Source of the DNA: Mycolicibacterium sp. ND9-15
GTDB taxonomy: Bacteria > Actinomycetota > Actinomycetes > Mycobacteriales > Mycobacteriaceae
Reading direction: 5' to 3'
Assembly: GCF_035918395.1 (NCBI RefSeq)
Contig: NZ_CP142362.1
Span: forward strand, 1,959,501 to 2,023,500
DNA length: 64,000 nucleotides
Below the pieces are notes generated by a model. It did not search any database and was not told the origin of the DNA. It saw only the letters and a program-made list of their open reading frames with translations. Positions 1-7,289 of the stretch are shown here, one piece after another; the first letter of the stretch is position 1, and each line of letters begins with the position of its first letter. The position numbers were made by a program, and so were the translations under genes.

Positions 1-2
1 TC

Positions 3-401
3 GGCGGTGAAGCCGTCCGTGCGATTGACCGCGGCGACATCGAATCCGCGCGCCACCTCCTCGCCGAAATGGGTGAGGAACTGAGATCGCACTGGCAAGG
101 CGAAGAGAACGGACTGTTCAAGGTGATGGCGCGCGACGAGATGGTCGCCGAGCACATCGATCCGCTGATTCGCGAGCACCGCGAACTGAACGAGTTTCTC
201 GCCGATGTGGACGTGGCCCGCCCACATCATCAGGCCGCGGTCCGTGACGCGGTCGAAGACCTCTGGGAGCACACCAGGAAAGAGGAAGACGGCATCTTTC
301 CGGCCGCGCTCACCATGCTGGACGGTGACGAGTGGAACTCCGCGATCGAGGCGTGGCACGAGGCCCATCCCGACCGGGAGATGGTCAAGTGGAGTGTGTG
401 A
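3..401 (+). CDS. Hemerythrin-like HHE domain protein, 5' end outside the window
   Basis: The open frame enters from the left edge, so the start is missing; 132 residues are visible. The sequence has the alternating His/Glu helices of HHE cation-binding (hemerythrin-like) proteins: SHWQGEENGLF, then HIDPLIREHREL, then LWEHTRKEEDGIFPA. These residues would bind a di-iron centre. Such proteins handle O2, NO or peroxide, or act as iron-linked stress proteins; the specific role here is unknown. Its last 17 bases overlap the tail of the convergent P-type ATPase gene. Family assignment is confident from the motif pattern; function is inferred. Confidence 0.8.
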   Translation, partial: GGEAVRAIDRGDIESARHLLAEMGEELRSHWQGEENGLFKVMARDEMVAEHIDPLIREHRELNEFLADVDVARPHHQAAVRDAVEDLWEHTRKEEDGIFPAALTMLDGDEWNSAIEAWHEAHPDREMVKWSV

Positions 402-3153
402 CGGCCGCCAGGGCCTGAGTTCGGCGGCCACGGTATCGGCGAACCACCAGCTTCTCCAGTTCCACCGCTGAGAAGACCGCCGCGCCGACCCCTGCCGCTT
501 TCAGCCAGTCCACCCAGGTCAGTGGTGCGGAGCCGAACACCGCGTTCATCGCCGGCGTGTACGTGAACAGTGCCGTCAGCGCAACGCACGCCACGACCGT
601 CGCGAATGCGATCCGGTTGCCGAAGAGCCCCACGCGGTTGAGCACCGGCTCCAGCAGGAACCGATTGTTGAGTAGATAGAACATCTCCGCCACGACGATC
701 GCGTTGACCGCCATCGTGCGCGCGGTCTCGACGCTGGTGCCCTGCCGCAACTCCCACAGGAACATGCTCAGTGCGCCGCCTGCCATCAGCACCGAGACCA
801 GCCCCACCCGCCATAGGAAGTGGCGCGACAACAGGTTCTCGTTCGGCGGCCGCGGCCGCCGATCCATCACATCGTGCTCGGGGGGTTCGAATGCCAGCGC
901 CAGCCCCAGCGTCGCGGAGGTGACCAGGTTGATCCAGAGCACCTGGGCCGGGGTCAGCGGCAGGGTCAGCTCGAACAGGATCGCGGCGATCACCACCAAC
1001 GCCTCGCCACCGTTGGTGGGAAGCATGAACAAGATGAACTTGCGGATGTTGTCGTAGACCGTCCGGCCCTCGGCTACCGCCGCGGCGATCGTGGCGAAGT
1101 TGTCGTCGGCCAGCACGATGTCCGAGGACTCTTTGGCGGCTTCGGTGCCCCGATCACCCATCGCAACGCCGATGTCGGCGCGTTTGAGCGCGGGCGCATC
1201 GTTGACGCCGTCGCCGGTCATCGCGACGACCTCGCCGTCGGACTGCAGCGCACGCACGAGGCGCAGTTTGTGCTCCGGGCTGGCTCGCGCGAACACGTCG
1301 CAATCCTTGGCGACAGTGCGTAATCTGGCGTCGTCCATCTCAGCAAGCTCGACACCGGTGACCGCCGGCTTGCCGACGCCGATGCCCAGTTGCGCTCCGA
1401 TCTCACGTGCGGTGGCGGCATGGTCGCCGGTGATCATCTTCACCTTGATCCCGGCGCGGTGGCACTCGCGGACCGCGGTGAGCGCCTCGGGCCGCAGCGG
1501 GTCGATGATGCCCACCAGACCCAACAGGGTGTACCCGCCGTCGAGGTCGTCCAGCGTCAGCTGGCCGGGTACCCGCTGGTGCCCCCGCCGCTGCGCCAAC
1601 GCCAGCACCCGCAGCCCCTGCGCGGCGATTTCGGCCGCCATGCGCTGCCAATACGTCTGCTCGAGGGGATGGTCACCGTGCGGGTCGCGTTGCCGGTCGC
1701 ACAGCGCTATCACCCGTTCCGGCGCCCCCTTCACCAGTACCAGCGGCTCGTCGTCACCCTCCGAATGAAGAGTGCCCATCATCCGAATCTCGGACTCGAA
1801 CGGTACGGAATCCGTTCGGGGACAACGGGATTCGGTATGAGCGTAGGGCATGCCGAGTTTCTCTCCGAGTACCAGCAGGGCGGCTTCGGTCGGGTCTCCG
1901 GTGATCGTCCAGGCGTCGTCCTCCTGCCGCAGGCTGGAGTCATTGCACAGCACGCCCGCACGAACCGTGGCCTCCAACACCGGATAGCGCACCGGATCGA
2001 TGATCCTGCCGTCGACCGTGATATCGCCGACGGGCGCGTAGCCCACCCCGCCGACGTCGAACTCGTGGCCGCCGCACACGACCCGCTGCACGGTCATCTC
2101 GTTGCTCGTCAGAGTGCCGGTCTTATCCGAACAGATCACCGTCACCGAACCGAGCGCCTCGACGGCGGGCAGGCGACGAACGATTGCATGCCGTCGCGAC
2201 ATCCGCTGCACGCCGATCGCCAACGTCACGGTCATGATGGCCGGCAGCCCTTCGGGAATGGCGGAGGCGGCCAGCGCGACGACCATCATGAACATCTCCG
2301 ACGGCGCATGGCCGCGCGCCAGCACACCGAGTACAAACGTCCCCGCCGCCAGCAGCAGGATCACCGCCGCCAGCAAGCGGCCGAACTTGTCGATCTGACG
2401 CAGCAGCGGAGTGCTCGAAACCGCAATCCCCGCGAGCATCCGGTTGATACGCCCCAACTCGGTGTCGCTGCCAGTGCCGACCACGATGCCGGTGCCCTGA
2501 CCGTGTACGACCAGGGTGCCGGAATACGCCATACCCACCCGGTCGCCCACCGGAGCGTCGGCGGGCACCGCCAGAGTCGACTTCTCGACCGGAACCGACT
2601 CACCGGTGAGCGCCGACTCGTCGATCAACAGACCGTCGGTCGACAACAGCCGGACGTCGGCCGGGACGCGATCCCCTGACGCCAACCGGATGACGTCGCC
2701 GGGCACCACATCCGCGGCGTCGATGTCGACCGTGCGGCCCTCGCGAATCACCGTGGCGTGCGGGGACAGCATCCGGCGGATCGCCTCCATGGCCGCTTCC
2801 GCCTTACCTTCCTGCAAGAAGGCGATGACGGCGTTGATGACCACGGCCGCGAAAAGTACCGCGGTATCGACCCAGTGCTGCAGGATCGCGGTGATCACCG
2901 CGGCCCCGGACATGACGTAGAGCAGCACGTTGTGGAACTGCCTGATGAACCTCAGCACCGGGTTCTGCCGTTTGGCGGCGGCCAGTTCGTTCGGGCCGTA
3001 CAGCTCCCGGCGGCGGTGCACCTCCTCGGTGCTCAACCCGTCGATGCCGCAGTCGAGCCGGTTCAGCACCAACTCGGGCGTCAGCACATGCCACGGTTCT
3101 TCGGCCGCGTCCTGCATCGCGCTACTTCCGCGTTCGGCGGACAGCGCATCCAT
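385..3153 (-). CDS. P-type cation-transporting ATPase, CtpF/P2-type (calcium-like)
   Basis: A 922-residue membrane pump. It has an N-terminal cation-ATPase domain, the actuator motif ALTGES, the membrane motif PEGLP typical of P2-type (Ca2+-like) pumps, the phosphorylated Asp343 in DKTGTLT, and the hinge MTGDGVNDAP near residue 645. About ten membrane segments are expected. Length and motifs fit mycobacterial CtpF (about 905 residues). The open frame extends 140 codons further upstream, but the ATG at 3153 has a GAGGAG ribosome site 5 bases before it and starts at the usual family N-terminus. In M. tuberculosis ctpF belongs to the dormancy (DosR) regulon; here only a weak box-like palindrome precedes it. 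Ion specificity cannot be read from the sequence. Confidence 0.9.
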   Translation of the reverse strand: MDALSAERGSSAMQDAAEEPWHVLTPELVLNRLDCGIDGLSTEEVHRRRELYGPNELAAAKRQNPVLRFIRQFHNVLLYVMSGAAVITAILQHWVDTAVLFAAVVINAVIAFLQEGKAEAAMEAIRRMLSPHATVIREGRTVDIDAADVVPGDVIRLASGDRVPADVRLLSTDGLLIDESALTGESVPVEKSTLAVPADAPVGDRVGMAYSGTLVVHGQGTGIVVGTGSDTELGRINRMLAGIAVSSTPLLRQIDKFGRLLAAVILLLAAGTFVLGVLARGHAPSEMFMMVVALAASAIPEGLPAIMTVTLAIGVQRMSRRHAIVRRLPAVEALGSVTVICSDKTGTLTSNEMTVQRVVCGGHEFDVGGVGYAPVGDITVDGRIIDPVRYPVLEATVRAGVLCNDSSLRQEDDAWTITGDPTEAALLVLGEKLGMPYAHTESRCPRTDSVPFESEIRMMGTLHSEGDDEPLVLVKGAPERVIALCDRQRDPHGDHPLEQTYWQRMAAEIAAQGLRVLALAQRRGHQRVPGQLTLDDLDGGYTLLGLVGIIDPLRPEALTAVRECHRAGIKVKMITGDHAATAREIGAQLGIGVGKPAVTGVELAEMDDARLRTVAKDCDVFARASPEHKLRLVRALQSDGEVVAMTGDGVNDAPALKRADIGVAMGDRGTEAAKESSDIVLADDNFATIAAAVAEGRTVYDNIRKFILFMLPTNGGEALVVIAAILFELTLPLTPAQVLWINLVTSATLGLALAFEPPEHDVMDRRPRPPNENLLSRHFLWRVGLVSVLMAGGALSMFLWELRQGTSVETARTMAVNAIVVAEMFYLLNNRFLLEPVLNRVGLFGNRIAFATVVACVALTALFTYTPAMNAVFGSAPLTWVDWLKAAGVGAAVFSAVELEKLVVRRYRGRRTQALAAVTHST

Positions 3154-3241
3154 GATGCTCCTCGGTCGTTTCGGGGTGGGCCGACACCGCAAACGGTCGC
3201 CGTTCGATACCCAGTGTCGATGTGCACACCTTGGGCCCGTT

Positions 3242-3260
3242 ATGGGGGTTTCACTCCCAT
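3242..3260. promoter_or_regulatory. Imperfect palindrome between ctpF-like gene and DinB-like gene (weak DosR-box resemblance)
   Basis: ATGGGGGTTTCACTCCCAT is an imperfect 19-base inverted repeat about 90 bases upstream of the ATPase start and 58 bases upstream of the divergent gene. The GGG and CCC triplets have the spacing of the DosR consensus TTSGGGACTWWAGTCCCSAA, but only about 12 of 20 positions match by hand alignment. Confidence 0.3.
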
Positions 3261-3317
3261 TGAACAGGAGGCGCCGCCCGTAGGACGACGCCGGATCAAC
3301 ACGTTCTACAGTTGTGC

Positions 3318-3941
3318 ATGACTGCCGCCCAGCGTGAACGCGCCGCACTCGTCGAAACCATGCGCGCCGTCGGACCCGATGCACCGACCCTCTGCGGCGA
3401 CTGGACCACCCGCGATCTCGCCGCCCATCTCGTCGTGCGCGAACGCAGGCTCGACGCCGCTCCCGGTATCGCGATCCCCGCATTGGCCGGTTACACCGAC
3501 AAGGTCCAGCAGCGGACGGCGAACAACACCGAGTGGTCCGAGCTGCTCGACAAGGTCGGCTCTGGCCCGCCACTGTTCTCGCCGTTCAAGCTGCTCGACC
3601 CGGTGGCGAACATGGGCGAGATGTTCATCCACCACGAGGATGTCCGGCGCGCCCAACCCGATTGGCAGCCACGGCCACTCGATGACGAGACGGTGTCCGC
3701 GCTGACCCGTCCGCTGCCCGTGATGGCTCGCCTGACGCTGGGCAAGGTTCCCGGCCGGCTCACCCTGCGCACCCCGCAGGGCAAGGTGCTCGCCACGGTC
3801 GGGAAGGGCCCGGCCGTGACCGTCACCGGGGAACCACAGGAGTTGCTGCTGTTCGTCTCGGGTCGCGACGCCGTCGAGGTCGAATTCGACGGGGATGCAC
3901 AGGTCGTCGAGGCGGCACGGAACAACCGTCGGGGGCTCTAA
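3318..3941 (+). CDS. TIGR03085-family DinB/maleylpyruvate-isomerase-like metal-binding protein
   Basis: A 207-residue soluble protein of the mycothiol-dependent maleylpyruvate isomerase/DinB fold. The N-terminus (AQRERAALVETM, then CGDWTTRDLAAHLVVRER) is typical of the actinobacterial TIGR03085 group. His residues in helix 2 (AAHLVVRE) and in the middle (MFIHHEDVRRA) are the expected metal ligands. The ATG at 3318 is preferred to an upstream in-frame TTG at 3312. Divergent from the P-type ATPase. Substrate unknown; a mycothiol-linked thiol transfer role is the family expectation only. Confidence 0.8.
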   Translation: MTAAQRERAALVETMRAVGPDAPTLCGDWTTRDLAAHLVVRERRLDAAPGIAIPALAGYTDKVQQRTANNTEWSELLDKVGSGPPLFSPFKLLDPVANMGEMFIHHEDVRRAQPDWQPRPLDDETVSALTRPLPVMARLTLGKVPGRLTLRTPQGKVLATVGKGPAVTVTGEPQELLLFVSGRDAVEVEFDGDAQVVEAARNNRRGL

Positions 3942-4008
3942 CCGCTCGCCGTGGCCGGCCCGCATCGGGAGCACGCTCGCCAACTTGCCCCCGCCTAAGC
4001 TGGCGGTC

Positions 4009-4953
4009 GTGAGTTCACCGGTTGATTTCCGCGTTTTCGTCGAACCGCAGCAGGGCGCCTCCTACGCCGACCAACTCGCCGTCGCACGCGCAGCAGAGGA
4101 TCTGGAATTCTCGGCGTTCTTCCGATCCGACCACTACCTCGCGATGAGCGGGGACGGCCTGCCCGGCCCGACCGACTCCTGGGTCACGCTGGCCGGCATC
4201 GCGCGCGAGACGTCCACGCTCCGCCTCGGCACGATGGTCACCTCCGCGACTTTCCGGTATCCGGGGCCGCTGGCGGTATCCGTTGCCCAGGTCGACGAGA
4301 TGAGCGGGGGCCGCGTGGAATTCGGCATCGGTGCCGGCTGGTTCGAAGCCGAGCATCAGGCGTACGCGATTCCGTTCCCATCGCTCGGCGAACGCTTCGA
4401 CCGACTCACCGAACAGCTCGAGATCATCACGGGTCTGTGGACGACGGCACAGGGCCAGACCTTCGACCACTCCGGTCGGCACTACACCGTCGTCGGCTCG
4501 CCCGGGCTGCCCAAGCCCGCGCAGTCGCCGCACCCGCCGATCATCATCGGCGGGCAGGGGGCCAAGCGGACGCCGGCGCTGGCGGCGAAGTTCGCTGCCG
4601 AGTTCAACGTGCCGTTCGTGCCGCTGGACACGGTCAAAACGCAGTTCGAGCGCGTCGGCAAGGCCGTCTCGGAGACCGGGCGGTCCGCCGATTCGATGAC
4701 GTATTCCGCGGCCTTCGTACTGTGCGCGGGACGCGACGACGCGGAGATCGCCCGCCGGGCGGCGGCGATTGGGCGCGAGGTCGACGAACTGCGCAGCAAC
4801 TCCCCGACCGTCGGCACACCCACCGAGATCGCCGACCGCCTGGGCCCGTTCCTCGAGGCCGGTGTGCAGCGCGTATACCTGCAGGTTCTCGATATGTCCG
4901 ACCTCGCGCACCTGGAGTTCTTCGCTCACGAGGTGGTCCGGCAACTCGGCTGA
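4009..4953 (+). CDS. LLM-class F420-dependent oxidoreductase
   Basis: A 314-residue TIM-barrel enzyme of the luciferase-like, coenzyme F420-dependent family. Visible family features are the N-terminal strand VDFRVFVEPQ, FFRSDHYL near residue 40, the GxGWFExEH segment (GIGAGWFEAEHQAYAIPFP), and the C-terminal barrel strand VYLQVLDMSDL. Start chosen at GTG 4009 because the conserved barrel strand begins eight residues later; the open frame upstream overlaps the previous gene and lacks family sequence. Probably a redox enzyme for a small molecule or xenobiotic; the substrate is unknown. No operon partner is obvious. Confidence 0.85.
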   Translation: MSSPVDFRVFVEPQQGASYADQLAVARAAEDLEFSAFFRSDHYLAMSGDGLPGPTDSWVTLAGIARETSTLRLGTMVTSATFRYPGPLAVSVAQVDEMSGGRVEFGIGAGWFEAEHQAYAIPFPSLGERFDRLTEQLEIITGLWTTAQGQTFDHSGRHYTVVGSPGLPKPAQSPHPPIIIGGQGAKRTPALAAKFAAEFNVPFVPLDTVKTQFERVGKAVSETGRSADSMTYSAAFVLCAGRDDAEIARRAAAIGREVDELRSNSPTVGTPTEIADRLGPFLEAGVQRVYLQVLDMSDLAHLEFFAHEVVRQLG

Positions 4954-5198
4954 ACAAGCGCCCGCGTCCGAGCGGCCCTACGATCGGTGGCCGTGCCCGC
5001 GGCAGCCGCGACGACCGTGACGGCGGTGGCGATCCCCCGCCGCCGACCTAAGGAGTGAAACGACGTCGACGACCAGCCCCACAACGACGCAGAGTGCCTC
5101 TGACGAGGAGGACGAAGAAACAGCAACTCGTACGACGCGCCGACCGCGGACAAATGTGACGCGCACGCTCTATCCGCTTCCCTGAGCGCCTACTATCG

Positions 5199-5666
5199 GT
5201 GGCCGTGGCGCGATACGGACCTCCCGACGACCCGAACTACTCCGACAACGACCCCACTGCCTACATCAATTACGGCAACGGGGGCCAGGGCGTGCCGCCC
5301 GAAGAGCCGGTTCCGTGGTACCGCAAGCCCGCGGCCCTGGTCGCCTTCGGCGCGCTCGGCGCATTGATCGTCGCCCTGATCGTGTGGGGGCTTGCCAGCC
5401 TGATCAGCGGCGACGGCTCCACTACCGAACGCACTACGTTGACGCCGTTGACGACGACTTCGCGGTACGTCACGTCGCCCACCACATCGCCGTCACCGCA
5501 GACCGTGACAGAGACCGTCACCGCACCGCCGCCGATGACCACGCCACCGACCACCACGACCACCACGACCACCACGACCACGCCGCCGACCACGAGCGTC
5601 AGCACAAGCACGGAGACCAGCACCGAGACGGTGACCGAAACCGTCACCGCGCCGCCGACGCCCTAG
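5199..5666 (+). CDS. Single-pass membrane protein with Thr/Pro-rich outer tail (Hsp70-tail-like)
   Basis: A 155-residue protein. A short acidic/Tyr-rich cytosolic head ends in EPVPWYRKP, followed by one membrane span (about residues 43-68) and a low-complexity Thr/Pro/Ser tail (about 69-155) that would face outward. PWYRKP just before the span closely matches PWYRRP before the span of the Hsp70-like protein at 11466-13247, and the tail composition is the same, so this looks like the anchor and tail of that protein without the ATPase domain. Start is GTG 5199 or GTG 5205. It converges on iniC, 28 bases away. No catalytic domain is visible; the function is unknown. Confidence 0.75.
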   Translation: MAVARYGPPDDPNYSDNDPTAYINYGNGGQGVPPEEPVPWYRKPAALVAFGALGALIVALIVWGLASLISGDGSTTERTTLTPLTTTSRYVTSPTTSPSPQTVTETVTAPPPMTTPPTTTTTTTTTTTPPTTSVSTSTETSTETVTETVTAPPTP

Positions 5667-5694
5667 TTTCGTTGGCCCTTGTCGGATTGGCCGC

Positions 5695-7212
5695 TCAGCG
5701 GCCCCTGTCCGATTGGCCGCGCGCCGCGTACTCGGCGACCAGCGCTTCGGCGCTACGCACCGCCGCCCGGCACGCGCGGGTGGTGAACGGGTCGTTCAAC
5801 GGATGCTCGGCCCGTCGGCGCCAGCGCTGAGCCGCGGCGAATGCCGCGCGTGGCCCATCGTGGGGATTGTCCGGTTGCAGGCCCAGCCTGCTGGCCGCGT
5901 CGGTACCCGAACCGCCGATGATCCGGCGCAGCGACGCCATCTCGTCATCGTTCAAAGTCGTTGGCCGCGAACGCAATTGGCTCAGCAGCCGGAGCTCTTC
6001 GAAGGCGTGCGTGTCGGCCAGCAGCGGGTCGATGTCGGCCAGGATGTAGGGCGTGGCGTAGATCGGGTTGTGCTGCACGAACCGGCGCAGTGACAGCAGC
6101 GCGGTGTGCGCCTTGAGCAGGTCCGAGCGCTGCGCGAACTGCTGGTCGATGACGTCTCGCAACGCCACCAGCCCGCTGCGCTCCAACAACTCGTCGGCCA
6201 GCGCCACCGAGTCGCTGACACCGGCGCGCAACACCGCGATCGAGATGCGGATTCCGAACATGCCGAACCGGTCCAGCAGTGCCGCCCTGGTCGCCGCGTC
6301 GACGGGGAGCGCGGCGCTGTCTCCGTCCTCGCGAACGAATCGGTCCACCGACAACATCGCCTTGGTCAGCTCGGCGGCGTCCACTCCGGCGAGTTTCTCG
6401 AGCGCGACGAACTCGCTCTGCCGCAGTGTCCGTGCCGTCAACGCCAGCAGCCCCGACACCGGTACCACCGCCTGACACGTGCCGGTCCGCTCCATCTCGG
6501 CCGTGAATCGGGTCGCGACGTCCCTGGCCGACAGCATCGCGTCGATCCGCCCCGCACCGATCTCATCGGCGCGGGAAGCCACCCCGATGACGCCCAACGC
6601 CCCCGTCGACCCGCCCACCAACTCCCCGATCTGCTTGAGCAGCGCGACGTCGGCGGCATTCAGCGTGCGCAACAGGAAAACCACCGCATCAACCCGCGGC
6701 ACCCCGTCGTCGGGCACGAGCAAGCGCAGGGTGCGCTCCGAGACGTCAGGGGACAGCGACGATGTGCCCGGGGTGTCGATGATCGTGGTGTCGATCAGCT
6801 CTGCGGCGGGCCACTCGACGTCGAGGTCGACGATGTCCTCGGGGTCCAGGCTCGCGAAGTCGAAGGTGAGCCCGCCCTCGTCGGGGTCGCGCCCGATCGG
6901 CACATTGGACCGCCTGCCGCCGCGGTGGTTCGCGGTCACCTTCGGGGTGGGGCCATGCCGGAACCACGTCACGATCCGGGTGGCCTCCGTGGCGTCCGTC
7001 GGCGCAATGTCCTCGCCCACAAGCGCATTCACCAGGGTCGACTTACCCGCTTTGAGAGTGCCCGCGAGCGCGATACGGATCGGTTGGTTGAGCCGGCCGC
7101 CGATGCGCTCCAGCTCGTTGTGCACGTCGGGGCGGTGACGATAAGCGGGGTCGGCCTGGTACGCCCGGATGGTCCCACCCAGGATTGCGCGCACCTGATC
7201 GCTCGTGCTCAT
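5695..7212 (-). CDS. iniC: Dynamin-like GTPase IniC
   Basis: A 505-residue dynamin-like GTPase matching IniC of the isoniazid-inducible iniBAC operon (493 residues in M. tuberculosis). P-loop GTLKAGKST lies at residues 51-59; a TDATEAT switch I-like stretch and the G3 motif DTPG in IIDTPGTSSLS follow. The start is ATG 7212 (MSTSDQV); an in-frame ATG 23 codons upstream is less likely. It lies 77 bases downstream of iniA in the same direction, so probably one operon. The family remodels membranes and is induced by cell-wall inhibitors. The tail converges on the small membrane protein at 5199-5666. Confidence 0.85.
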   Translation of the reverse strand: MSTSDQVRAILGGTIRAYQADPAYRHRPDVHNELERIGGRLNQPIRIALAGTLKAGKSTLVNALVGEDIAPTDATEATRIVTWFRHGPTPKVTANHRGGRRSNVPIGRDPDEGGLTFDFASLDPEDIVDLDVEWPAAELIDTTIIDTPGTSSLSPDVSERTLRLLVPDDGVPRVDAVVFLLRTLNAADVALLKQIGELVGGSTGALGVIGVASRADEIGAGRIDAMLSARDVATRFTAEMERTGTCQAVVPVSGLLALTARTLRQSEFVALEKLAGVDAAELTKAMLSVDRFVREDGDSAALPVDAATRAALLDRFGMFGIRISIAVLRAGVSDSVALADELLERSGLVALRDVIDQQFAQRSDLLKAHTALLSLRRFVQHNPIYATPYILADIDPLLADTHAFEELRLLSQLRSRPTTLNDDEMASLRRIIGGSGTDAASRLGLQPDNPHDGPRAAFAAAQRWRRRAEHPLNDPFTTRACRAAVRSAEALVAEYAARGQSDRGR

Positions 7213-7289
7213 GTCGCGCTGTCCACCGATGCTCCTGGCTGTTCTCCCCACTCGGCAATGCCAAGGGTCCAGCTTATGCACCGGGGCGG

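Noticed and set aside
1390..2679. Long plus-strand open frame (429 codons) opposite the P-type ATPase
   Set aside because: Antisense shadow of a gene with full catalytic motifs; its translation is Arg/His/Gln-rich and has no domain.
4954..5198. Short minus-strand frames in the gap before the Thr/Pro tail protein
   Set aside because: Arg/Ser-rich translations without ribosome sites or homology; treated as intergenic.
5680..5720. 15-base near-direct repeat (TGTCGGATTGGCCGC / TGTCCGATTGGCCGC)
   Set aside because: Short, lies across the iniC end only, and no insertion boundary or second pair was seen.
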